A stretch of DNA of 7,613 bases from Clostridiales bacterium (lineage in GTDB: Bacteria; Bacillota; Clostridia; Lachnospirales; CAG-274). The notes beneath the pieces were generated by a model that searched no databases, was not told the origin of the DNA, and was given only the letters and a program-made list of their open reading frames with translations. Location of the stretch: assembly GCA_021202835.1 (NCBI GenBank), contig JAJQCI010000335.1, positions 1-7,613 on the forward strand, read 5' to 3'. Position numbers and translations under genes: made by a program. Below are positions 1 to 7,219 of the stretch, in pieces. Each line of letters begins with the position of its first letter. Position 1 is the stretch's first letter.

Positions 1-46
1 CTGTTATTTTTTTGATTAAAATTTGCTTTAAAATTTCGATTTCTTA

Positions 47-77
47 TTGACAAAATATAAGGGGGGTAAAATAAAAT
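47..77 (+). promoter_or_regulatory. possible sigma-A promoter (distal)
   Basis: A perfect TTGACA (-35 box) lies at 47-52. The best -10 candidates are TAAAAT at 72-77 (spacer 19 nt, long) and AATAAA at 70-75 (spacer 17 nt, poor match). A run of six G lies in the spacer at 61-66. If used, this promoter would give the giant gene a leader of roughly 240 nt, enough to include the foldable segment at 197-296. AT-rich DNA throws up such boxes by chance, so the call is weak. Confidence 0.3.
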
Positions 78-179
78 AAATAAATATGTGCGGAATGAAC
101 TGACTTTGTGTGCTTTATTTCACACTGTTTGTAATATTGGTGGATAGTCTTATCCTATGAGGCTTTATACGATATGACT

Positions 180-206
180 TTGACACAGAATGGGAGGTTT
201 TAAACT
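180..206 (+). promoter_or_regulatory. possible sigma-A promoter (proximal)
   Basis: A second perfect TTGACA lies at 180-185, followed by TAAACT at 201-206. The 15-nt spacer is shorter than the usual 16-18. This -10 candidate overlaps the left arm (197-204) of the leader inverted repeat, so a transcript starting here would lack that arm. It is an alternative to the distal candidate at 47-77, and the sequence does not decide between them. Confidence 0.22.
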
Positions 207-296
207 GACAAAAATGTTAACGCTCTGCGGCAGGGCCGCAGATAATTTAAAACACCGTGCAGGTTGGGAGAAAGAAGCCTGTGCGGCTGTTGTGTT
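197..296 (+). promoter_or_regulatory. structured 5' leader of the giant gene
   Basis: Two helices can form side by side just upstream of the ribosome binding site. The first pairs GTTTTAAA (197-204) perfectly with TTTAAAAC (246-253) and encloses a 7-bp hairpin, CTGCGGC (225-231) with GCCGCAG (235-241), around a 3-nt loop. The second pairs 255-263 with 278-286 (nine pairs, two of them G-U) around a purine-rich loop. AACAC (251-255) could alternatively pair with GTGTT (292-296). No T-run follows the hairpins, so they do not look like a terminator. I do not recognise a known riboswitch core, including c-di-GMP-I. The segment is GC-richer than the DNA to its left. It also contains a short reading frame (214-306), so coding and folding explanations compete. 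The pairing is seen; a regulatory role is inference. Confidence 0.4.
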
Positions 297-310
297 CAAA
301 AAATAAAGAA

Positions 311-318
311 AAGGAGGA
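311..318 (+). promoter_or_regulatory. ribosome binding site that decides the start
   Basis: AAGGAGGA is close to an ideal Shine-Dalgarno sequence. Two in-frame ATGs follow, at 319 and 328. The first directly abuts the Shine-Dalgarno sequence and leaves no usable spacing. The second lies about ten bases after AGGAGG, which is suitable. Start 328 also gives a clean signal peptide beginning MTIKKSKR, so it is preferred over 319. Confidence 0.85.
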
Positions 319-327
319 ATGATAAGA

Positions 328-414
328 ATGACAATTAAGAAATCAAAACGTCTGCTGAGTCTGCTCTTGGCGCTGGCTATGGTCTTTTCTCTTATGAATG
401 TGAACATATACGCT
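328..414 (+). other. signal peptide coding region
   Basis: The first 29 codons give a Sec-type signal peptide: a basic N-region (KKSKR at residues 4-8), a hydrophobic core (residues 9-23, Leu/Ala/Met/Val/Phe) and a likely cleavage site after Ala29 in N-I-Y-A-D. No lipobox cysteine is present, so lipoprotein anchoring is not predicted. Confidence 0.85.
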
Positions 415-3400
415 GACGGAACAGACACAAATTCGACTGAAGTTGTGACCGAAGAAACCTCATCCGGTTCAGCTGTTTCAACAGACGATGATTCCGAAGA
501 AACTACCGATGAAGCTTCAGAAGAAATCACAGAAGCCGATTCCGACGAAACGGATTCAACTTCATCCGACAGCTCATCAGGCGGAAGCTCCGGTTCGGGC
601 TCAAACAGCCTGACCAGCTCAAACGACGGCATTTCGGCTGTTTCGGAAGACGGCGAGGAGGATGACTCCGGAAGTACCACAGCGGCTGCATCTGTTACAA
701 CCGGCTCAGGCGATGAAGCTGAGACGAAAAACTACGACACGTTAGAGGCAGCTTTTGACGCAGCAGGGGACGGCTCCACTGTTACTCTTCAGAGTGCTAT
801 AACAATGTCAGAGCTTATTGAGTGGACTACGGGAAGCGTAACCCTTGATTTGAACGGCCACGATATTACGAATACAATATCGGCTAACAATGTTATCAAT
901 ATTTCAGGCGGCAGCTTAACTATTACCGGTAGCGGTACGATTAAAAACGCTTCGGAAAATACAGATAAACCTGTTATTCGTATCGAAGGTTCAAACGACG
1001 AAGACGCTGAAATCGAGGTTAATATAGGCAAGAATGTTACACTTGAAGGCGACGGCTACGGCCTTATGGTTGTGCCTTATTTAAACGGCGGCACAAGCGG
1101 CACAAATGCCTGCGGTGTTAAGGTTAATATTGAAGGTACCGTAACAGGCAGCAGCGAAGCCGGCTTCTATGTAAACGGCCAGGCTGTAAACACAACAATT
1201 TATCCTGAGATTACTGTTGCAAGTACGGCTAAAATTTCAGGCGGCGCCTGCGGTATCTACCTTGCAGGCTATGCAGAGGTTACCGTTGAAGACGGAGCAG
1301 CAGTTACCGGCGAAACCGGTATCGAAATCCGTGCAGGTATACTTAACGTAAACGGCGGAACAATCAAAGGAACAGCGACAACAGGAAGTTCAACCGCAAA
1401 CGGAAGCGGCGTAACAACAACCGGCGCAGGTATTGCAATTGTTCAGCACTCCACCGGTCTGCCGATAAGCGTAACCATTTCAGGCGGAACAATTTCCGGT
1501 TATTACGGTGTTTATGAAAACAATACTCAGGGAACCAGCAGTTATGATTCGGTTTCCGTAAGCATAACAGGCGGAACAATCACAACAACCGACACAAGCG
1601 GTTCGGCGGTTGCCGCTACGGTTGGTACTACCACAATTACCGGCGGTACTTACAACACTGATGTAAGCGATTATACAGACTACGTAGTGACGACTGATGA
1701 TGACGGCAATTATACCGTAACCACAGAAAAGTATGTTGCCCAGATTGGCGACAAAAAGTATACATCTCTTGGCGCTGCAATTGCGGATGTTCCCGTAGGA
1801 ACTTCGGCAAGCAACTTGGGCGCAGAGACAACAATTACAATTCTTTGTGATATTGACGATGCAGAGGGTGTAAGTATTCCCAGTTATGTAGATCTTATAA
1901 TTGATTTTAATAACACAACATACACACTTACAGGCCCCGGCGCAGGTTCAACAAACACACAGACAAACGGATTCCAGCTTTTGAAGGATTCTGATATCGT
2001 TATGAAGAACGGTACAATTCAGATTGCCGAAGACGCAACCAGAATTTACAGAATCATTCAGAGCTACGCAAATGTAACATTTGTCGACATGACTTTCTAT
2101 ACCCGAAATCAGCTGGGCGGAGAGGATTATGCTTTAAGCTTTAACTACGGAACAATTACATTCAGCGGAAATACAAATATTTATTCTTCAAACAGCAGTG
2201 TAATAGCTTTCGATGTTTATTACTGGGCAGGCGCATATGAGAACGGAACAACAGTCATTTTTGACGATACATACACCGGAACAATCGACGGCGTTATTCT
2301 TTATGACACAACCGATGAGGATAAGGCGACTCTTGAAATCAACGGAAACGGTACATTCGGCGGTATTTCGCTTTCAACTGATGCAGCAAACCTTGACAGT
2401 GTTGATATTACCATTACCGGCGGTACTTTCGCCACAGATGTAACAGATTATTTGGATGAATCTCTTACACAGGACGAAAGCGGTACGGTTGTATCAGCGA
2501 CAGCAGTTGCTAAGATAGGTTCAACAGAATATTACTCACTTGCTTCGGCTGTCAGTGCGGCAAAAGACGGTGATACAATTTATCTTTTGAGTGATATCAG
2601 CTTAAGCTCTCAGCTGTCTGTTGCTAAAAAGGTAACAATAGATCTCAGCGGTTATACCTTAACACGTACAACATCTAACACAGATACCTATCTTATTCAG
2701 GTTACAACAGACGGCGACCTTACAGTTACCGACAGCAGTACCGGTGAGACAGGCGCAGTTAAGGCAGGTATATATACTTCCGACGGAAGCAACTATTATT
2801 ACGGCTATGGTATTTTGGTTTACGGCGATTTGACTGTATCGGGAACAACTGTTTCCGGCGGTTATTACAGTATTTGCACATTTGACACAAGTGCAACATT
2901 AACTGTAACTGACAGTACTATAAGCGGTGTGGCCCGTGCAGTTCATCTGGGTTACTGCGGCGAGGCTCAATTTAAAGACAGTACAATTTCAGCCGGCACT
3001 TACGGCATAATTGCATTTAACGGTTCACTGGCAACTATTGAAGACTGTACAATCAGCGGCTCAACTGCCGGTGTATATGCTACAGGCGATGACACATCTG
3101 TAATAATTAACGGCGAAAATACAAACATAAACGCCAATGACGGAACCGAAAACGGAACCTATGGTATTATGATTTGGTATGAGGCTTCCGTAACGATTAA
3201 CGAAGGAACCATCAGCGGCGGTTATGCCGGTATTGCTATGTGGGGCGACGGAACAGACAGCACCAACCTTATCGTAAACGGCGGATCGATTTACGGTGAA
3301 ACTATTGGTATCTCTTCAAACGGCTCAAGCGGCAACGGCAATGTAGTTATTGTAATAAACGACGGCTCTGTTGATGGCGGCGGCCTTGGTATGTATCTTC

Positions 3401-6400
3401 CCGCTGTAGACAGTACAACAACAATCAACGGCGGTACTATTACCGGCCTTGCCTCCGGTATTGAAATCCGTGCAGGTGAGCTTATTGTAAACGGCGGAAT
3501 AATTACATCAACCGCAGAATATCTTGAGGTAAATTACAACGGCAACGGTACAACGGTTTACGGCGCAGGTATTGCTGTTTCACAGCATTCCACAAACGAT
3601 GATCTTTCAGTAACAATAACAGGCGGCGAAATAGAGGGCTATTACGGTATTTATGAAGTAAATACATACTATAACAAGAACAGCTCAGCTGTTTCGATTG
3701 CTATTGAAGAAGCCGAAGGAAGCACTATTACTATCACAGCTAACGGCGGCGAAGCTGTTTACAGCGAGAGTATGGACAGCAGCTCAGAATATGCTTATTC
3801 GGGAACATCTGTTGAAATTTCATCAGGTACTTTCTCAACAGCTCCCGACCTTGACTATTGTGTTGAAGGCTACGCTCCCGTAGTTAACGAAGACGGAACC
3901 TATACAGTAAGCACGGCAGTTGCGGCAGTTTATGACACAGAGGAAAGTTATGTAAGTGCTTACAGCACTTTGACAGAAGCTTTTGCAGCTGCATTAGAGG
4001 GCTATACTGTTGCTCTTATAGGTGATGTTACAGAAGCAGCGGAATTCTCCTCATCTTCAAGCGTTACACTTGATTTGAACGGATATACTCTTACATCAGC
4101 ATCGGCTTATACATTAACAGTTACCGGTTCGGGTACTTTGACAATAACTGATTCGTCAGATGAAGCAGACGGAGCTGTTACAAATACTAAATCCGGCGGA
4201 AACGCAGTTTATGTAAACAGCCAGACAGCAACTGTAAACGTAGAAAGCGGAACAATTAAGGCTGTTGGCGTTGCAATTAATGTAAACGAAGGCAATGTTA
4301 ACTTAAGCGGCGGAACGTTCGAAGGCGGCGCAGCTTTAGGCGAGGCAGAAGCTTCTGAAACAATCGTTTGTCTTAAGGCGGCTACATCAAACTGCACTGT
4401 TACAGTAACAGGCGGTTTCTATAACGGCTATGCTTTTGCTAAGCCCAGTGACGCCGAAACAAGCCCGATTTCAGTTTCAGGCGGTTATTACACAGTAAAC
4501 AACTGGAGTGTAAACAACCACCTTGCGTCAGGCTGCAGCATTTCCGAAGATAATACATACGATGGATACGGCTACACAATAACAGCTATGGCTATTATCG
4601 TAGGTACATATGATTCAGATGACAATTTCACAGCTATAAAGGGATACGGCAGCGCTTATATGTATAACGCTCTCAGCCAGGCAAGCACATTAGAGCTTGA
4701 AAGCGGCCAAACAGCGGGAATTGTTCTTAACGGCGATTATACGGAAAAGACAGTTACCATTCCTGCAGACGCAACGATTATTCTTGACCTTAACGGTTAT
4801 ACAGTAGGCGACAGCACAGCAGTAAGGTCTGCAATAGCAGTTAATGCAGGTGCAACACTTACTATTATTGATTCTTCAGGCGGAAGCGGTACGGTAACAA
4901 GTGCCAATACAGCAGGCGGAACCATCCGTAACTACGGCGGAACATTAATAATCAATGAAGGAACATATGTAAATACTGACCAGACCCAGAAGTATTCACC
5001 TGTTATATACAGTGCAGTACAGTCCGGCTACAGCTCAGAGGGCGTATCTGCTTCAACAACTATTAACGGCGGTACATTCAGCAGCTACGGCCGTGCTGCA
5101 CATTTGAACATAGGTGAGCTTACCGTTAACGGCGGTGTATTCACAGCCAAGGCGATCCACTATGCAGCAACCGGCACAACTGTAAATGACTACACCTCAA
5201 TTAAGGTTGCAACTCAGACAGTTGAAGACGACACAGGTGAACGTACGCTTTACACATATGTTGTTAACCGTGTGGCTTCTGTAACCTCAGGCGAAACAAC
5301 AACATATTATGAGACTCTCGCAGAGGCAGTTGAAGCGGCTTCAAGCGGAGCTGAAATAGATATTCTTACAGATGTATATGAAGACGTTGTAATTCCTGCT
5401 TCGGCAGATGTTACAATTGATTTAAACGGCTGTATGATTCAGAATGTAAGCTCACATACTATTACTAACTATGGTACGCTTACAGTTATCGACAGCGTCG
5501 GCGGCGGCAAGGTTGACAACGTAACACACGCTAAGGCGGCTATAGTAAACTATGGCACAGCTTATCTCTACGGCGGAACCTTCGACAGAAGCGGCGAAGT
5601 AGGAACAAGCTCAAGCGACAACGGCGGCAACAGCTACTACACTGTTAAGAACTATAATGTTATGGTTATCGGCAACGGTACTGATACTGTAAATGTTAAT
5701 AACAACGGCTCTTATTCTTCATGTATAGCAAACGGATATCAGAATTCTTCTGATAAGTCGAATGCACAGAGTGTTACAGGTGATGTTACACCTACGCTTA
5801 CAATCAATGCAGACGCATATATAAGCGGCGGCTTGAACACAGTTAAGAATGATGACTGTGCATCACTTGTTATTACAGGCGGTACATTAACCAACAGCAA
5901 TCAGGACGTTATACAGAACCACAGTACAGCTGAGATAAGCGGCGGTACATTTACTGCAACAGGCGACGCTGATGTTATCTATAACTGCGGCTGTGACGAA
6001 GACTTAGACAAGGGTGTTCTTACAATTACAGGCGGTACATTTACTGCATCAGAAAACTATCCATATGTTATCATAGACGTTTCAACAGCAGACGGCTCGT
6101 CTGTTACTATTGAAGACGGAACCTTTACAGGTACAATTTGGACTTCAGACAGCAGCGCTGCAGAGTGGGCTGTTTCAGGCGGTTCGTTCAGCGAAGTTGT
6201 TGAACCTGAATACTGCGCAGACGGCTATACACCTGTTACAACTAAAGATGAAACAACAGGTATGTATACAGTAAAAAAATTCAACCTGGGCATCAGCAGC
6301 GACGATACGACAGAAGTTCCTGCAACTATCTATGTAGACGAAGACGACGGCGTTATGTATGTTAAGGTTTCCGGCGAGAATATTGCAAAATACTACTCGA

Positions 6401-6969
6401 ATTCGGTTTATCCCACAACATCGGAGACTTTCGGCGACGACAGTAAGGGATATGTATTCGCAGGCTGGTATTCGGAGACTTCCGATGGCAATGAGCTTTC
6501 AGGTGTTCCAACATCTGAAGATGCTTACGCTAAGTTTGTTGATGCTGATTTGTTGAACGTTCAATGTTACGTTACAGATGATGGCGGAACATATTTCTGG
6601 CGTTTCATCACAAGTTTGGACAATCTGAACTACGAGGACGGCGGATTTATAGCTTATTGTGACGATAGCGCAGATACGGCTAGTTTGGTTGATATTGGAT
6701 TCTATACAAATTCTTGTACTATCAAAAATACAACCACAAAGGTGGAAGCTTCTTCCGATGGAAGTACGAGTGCTACAAGCAATTTGACAAATCCAAAGAT
6801 ATTAAAGAGCGAATTCCATTCTGACGCAGCCTGCCTTGTAAGTGCATGCTATAAGGATACAAGCAATAGTGTTTCAAAGATCACAGTAACTCCCTATTGG
6901 ATTACAGCAGACGGAACAACTGTTTACGGAACAACATATACGTTTGTTTATGAATATCCAACAGCATAA
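328..6969 (+). CDS. giant secreted multi-module beta-helix protein (putative adhesin or glycan-interacting protein)
   Basis: This gene encodes 2213 residues from ATG 328; an upstream ATG at 319 sits too close to the Shine-Dalgarno sequence. Residues 1-29 form a signal peptide (KKSKR, Leu/Ala-rich core, likely cleavage after NIYA). Residues 30-131 are Ser/Thr/Asp/Glu/Gly-rich and probably disordered. Six modules follow, beginning near residues 136, 478, 736, 1212, 1444 and 1661. Each opens with a unit of about 37-48 residues of the form Y-x-T/S-L-x-x-A ending in a D-L-N-G-Y-like motif (D174, D526, D772, D1249, D1487, D1698). Each continues with short beta strands and many GGT-[IFLY] turns, as in right-handed parallel beta-helices of the pectin-lyase fold. 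Linkers resemble C-x-x-G-Y-x-P followed by DGTYTV. Residues 2042-2048 (YVFAGWY) match the core of InlB B-type repeats, and a distinct domain fills about 2068-2213. I see no LPXTG, SLH, dockerin or C-terminal membrane segment and no recognisable catalytic site. Surface binding is inferred from the family architecture; a polysaccharide-cleaving role cannot be excluded. Confidence 0.9.
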   Translation: MTIKKSKRLLSLLLALAMVFSLMNVNIYADGTDTNSTEVVTEETSSGSAVSTDDDSEETTDEASEEITEADSDETDSTSSDSSSGGSSGSGSNSLTSSNDGISAVSEDGEEDDSGSTTAAASVTTGSGDEAETKNYDTLEAAFDAAGDGSTVTLQSAITMSELIEWTTGSVTLDLNGHDITNTISANNVINISGGSLTITGSGTIKNASENTDKPVIRIEGSNDEDAEIEVNIGKNVTLEGDGYGLMVVPYLNGGTSGTNACGVKVNIEGTVTGSSEAGFYVNGQAVNTTIYPEITVASTAKISGGACGIYLAGYAEVTVEDGAAVTGETGIEIRAGILNVNGGTIKGTATTGSSTANGSGVTTTGAGIAIVQHSTGLPISVTISGGTISGYYGVYENNTQGTSSYDSVSVSITGGTITTTDTSGSAVAATVGTTTITGGTYNTDVSDYTDYVVTTDDDGNYTVTTEKYVAQIGDKKYTSLGAAIADVPVGTSASNLGAETTITILCDIDDAEGVSIPSYVDLIIDFNNTTYTLTGPGAGSTNTQTNGFQLLKDSDIVMKNGTIQIAEDATRIYRIIQSYANVTFVDMTFYTRNQLGGEDYALSFNYGTITFSGNTNIYSSNSSVIAFDVYYWAGAYENGTTVIFDDTYTGTIDGVILYDTTDEDKATLEINGNGTFGGISLSTDAANLDSVDITITGGTFATDVTDYLDESLTQDESGTVVSATAVAKIGSTEYYSLASAVSAAKDGDTIYLLSDISLSSQLSVAKKVTIDLSGYTLTRTTSNTDTYLIQVTTDGDLTVTDSSTGETGAVKAGIYTSDGSNYYYGYGILVYGDLTVSGTTVSGGYYSICTFDTSATLTVTDSTISGVARAVHLGYCGEAQFKDSTISAGTYGIIAFNGSLATIEDCTISGSTAGVYATGDDTSVIINGENTNINANDGTENGTYGIMIWYEASVTINEGTISGGYAGIAMWGDGTDSTNLIVNGGSIYGETIGISSNGSSGNGNVVIVINDGSVDGGGLGMYLPAVDSTTTINGGTITGLASGIEIRAGELIVNGGIITSTAEYLEVNYNGNGTTVYGAGIAVSQHSTNDDLSVTITGGEIEGYYGIYEVNTYYNKNSSAVSIAIEEAEGSTITITANGGEAVYSESMDSSSEYAYSGTSVEISSGTFSTAPDLDYCVEGYAPVVNEDGTYTVSTAVAAVYDTEESYVSAYSTLTEAFAAALEGYTVALIGDVTEAAEFSSSSSVTLDLNGYTLTSASAYTLTVTGSGTLTITDSSDEADGAVTNTKSGGNAVYVNSQTATVNVESGTIKAVGVAINVNEGNVNLSGGTFEGGAALGEAEASETIVCLKAATSNCTVTVTGGFYNGYAFAKPSDAETSPISVSGGYYTVNNWSVNNHLASGCSISEDNTYDGYGYTITAMAIIVGTYDSDDNFTAIKGYGSAYMYNALSQASTLELESGQTAGIVLNGDYTEKTVTIPADATIILDLNGYTVGDSTAVRSAIAVNAGATLTIIDSSGGSGTVTSANTAGGTIRNYGGTLIINEGTYVNTDQTQKYSPVIYSAVQSGYSSEGVSASTTINGGTFSSYGRAAHLNIGELTVNGGVFTAKAIHYAATGTTVNDYTSIKVATQTVEDDTGERTLYTYVVNRVASVTSGETTTYYETLAEAVEAASSGAEIDILTDVYEDVVIPASADVTIDLNGCMIQNVSSHTITNYGTLTVIDSVGGGKVDNVTHAKAAIVNYGTAYLYGGTFDRSGEVGTSSSDNGGNSYYTVKNYNVMVIGNGTDTVNVNNNGSYSSCIANGYQNSSDKSNAQSVTGDVTPTLTINADAYISGGLNTVKNDDCASLVITGGTLTNSNQDVIQNHSTAEISGGTFTATGDADVIYNCGCDEDLDKGVLTITGGTFTASENYPYVIIDVSTADGSSVTIEDGTFTGTIWTSDSSAAEWAVSGGSFSEVVEPEYCADGYTPVTTKDETTGMYTVKKFNLGISSDDTTEVPATIYVDEDDGVMYVKVSGENIAKYYSNSVYPTTSETFGDDSKGYVFAGWYSETSDGNELSGVPTSEDAYAKFVDADLLNVQCYVTDDGGTYFWRFITSLDNLNYEDGGFIAYCDDSADTASLVDIGFYTNSCTIKNTTTKVEASSDGSTSATSNLTNPKILKSEFHSDAACLVSACYKDTSNSVSKITVTPYWITADGTTVYGTTYTFVYEYPTA
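1318..1530 (+). repeat. intragenic duplicated beta-helix segment, copy 1
   Basis: Codons about 331-401 encode GIEIRAG, then VNGGTI, GAGIAI-x-QHST, VTISGGTISGYYGVYE and NNT. The same order of motifs recurs at 3457-3669. The nucleotide similarity is also clear, for example ATCGAAATCCGTGCAGGT here against ATTGAAATCCGTGCAGGT there. This points to an internal duplication with later divergence rather than fold convergence alone. Confidence 0.75.
3457..3669 (+). repeat. intragenic duplicated beta-helix segment, copy 2
   Basis: Codons about 1044-1114 encode GIEIRAG, VNGGII, GAGIAVSQHST, VTITGGEIEGYYGIYE and VNT, matching copy 1 at 1318-1530 in order and spacing. Copy 2 ends its rungs with GGEIEG where copy 1 has GGTISG, so surface positions have diverged while the structural positions are kept. 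Confidence 0.75.
5941..6048 (+). repeat. 90-nt-phased beta-helix rung repeat
   Basis: The 18-mer GGCGGTACATTTACTGCA occurs at 5941-5958 and again at 6031-6048, exactly 90 nt (30 codons) apart. Both copies encode GGTFTA. It is the clearest DNA-level example of the rung periodicity that runs through the giant gene and would suit unequal recombination. Confidence 0.7.
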
Positions 6970-6976
6970 GCAGGCG

Positions 6977-6984
6977 AAAGGAGG
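6977..6984 (+). promoter_or_regulatory. ribosome binding site of the 41-residue ORF
   Basis: AAAGGAGG lies 8 nt after the stop codon of the giant gene. The first in-frame start at a good distance is TTG 6994, nine bases downstream. Such a strong site right after a stop codon argues that the short frame behind it is translated. ATG 7004 is out of frame with that ORF and opens only 17 codons. ATG 7015 is in frame but about 30 nt away. Confidence 0.7.
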
Positions 6985-6993
6985 CCGTAGAAA

Positions 6994-7119
6994 TTGAATT
7001 ATAATGAGCACAAAATGGAAGTTATTTTGTTTGACAAAACAGATGTTTTTACGATAACCACTACGTCAAATGACCATGTTGATACACATAGCTGGAATCC
7101 TGGAGCAACTGATATGTAA
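6994..7119 (+). CDS. small 41-residue protein, co-transcribed with the giant gene
   Basis: This short frame starts at TTG and ends at TAA 7117-7119. It encodes a 41-residue peptide that opens MNYNEHKMEVILFDKTDVF and continues with a Thr-rich stretch and a polar, Asp/His-containing tail ending SWNPGATDM. A strong Shine-Dalgarno sequence precedes it by nine bases. It lies 24 nt after the giant beta-helix gene and before that unit's terminator, so it should share the transcript. It has no signal peptide, transmembrane segment or cysteine. From memory, Clostridia carry many short uncharacterised proteins with a start like M-x-Y-x-x-P-x-M-E-V-I-x-F followed by D-V-I-T-T-S; this one fits that pattern loosely, with His in place of Pro. 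No function is known to me. It could be an accessory peptide, a precursor or a small cytosolic protein. Confidence 0.6.
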   Translation: MNYNEHKMEVILFDKTDVFTITTTSNDHVDTHSWNPGATDM

Positions 7120-7143
7120 ATAATAACTTCTAAATAGTAACAA

Positions 7144-7186
7144 AATCCCCTGCGGCAGGTTTCGGCCTTGCTGCAGGGATTTTTTC
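7144..7186 (+). terminator. rho-independent terminator of the giant gene / small ORF unit
   Basis: AATCCCCTGCGGCAGG (7144-7159) pairs with CCTTGCTGCAGGGATT (7166-7181) around a TTTCGG loop, with a one-base bulge in each arm and one G-U pair. A run of six T (7180-7185) follows. It lies 25 nt after the stop of the 41-residue ORF. On the opposite strand it would end in only four T, so it is mainly a rightward terminator. Confidence 0.85.
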
Positions 7187-7188
7187 TG

Positions 7189-7219
7189 AAAAACGGCTGA
7201 CCGGAAGCGGCCTCAGCCG
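7189..7219 (-). terminator. compact leftward terminator downstream of spoIIID
   Basis: Read on the minus strand, CGGCTGA (from 7219-7213) pairs with TCAGCCG (from 7200-7194), with extra CCG/CGG pairing inside, and is followed by TTTTT (7193-7189). It is the first good intrinsic terminator after the spoIIID stop, which leaves a 3' UTR of about 250 nt, or it ends a separate minus-strand RNA. Its left arm (7213-7219) is also part of the 13-bp inverted repeat with 7420-7432, so the terminator and that longer helix cannot form together. Confidence 0.6.

Noticed and set aside
1..13. T-run at the left edge as the tail of an upstream terminator
   Set aside because: Only five bases precede it in the window, so no stem can be seen.
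108..125. Inverted repeat GTGTG-8 nt-CACAC and a second one, GGATA-4 nt-TATCC (142-155), as operators
   Set aside because: Five-base arms in AT-rich upstream DNA are expected by chance, and neither matches a regulator site I can name.
165..680. 171-codon open frame on the minus strand (Ser/Glu/Pro-rich)
   Set aside because: It lies antisense to the leader and the Ser/Asp/Glu-rich start of the giant gene; the composition is what the complement of those codons gives, and the plus-strand gene has a clear ribosome binding site and signal peptide.
328..6969. Calling the giant gene a pectate lyase or other polysaccharide-cleaving enzyme
   Set aside because: The fold fits, but no conserved catalytic residues of a pectate lyase, polygalacturonase or other glycan-cleaving family could be recognised, and the multi-module layout is more typical of adhesive surface proteins.
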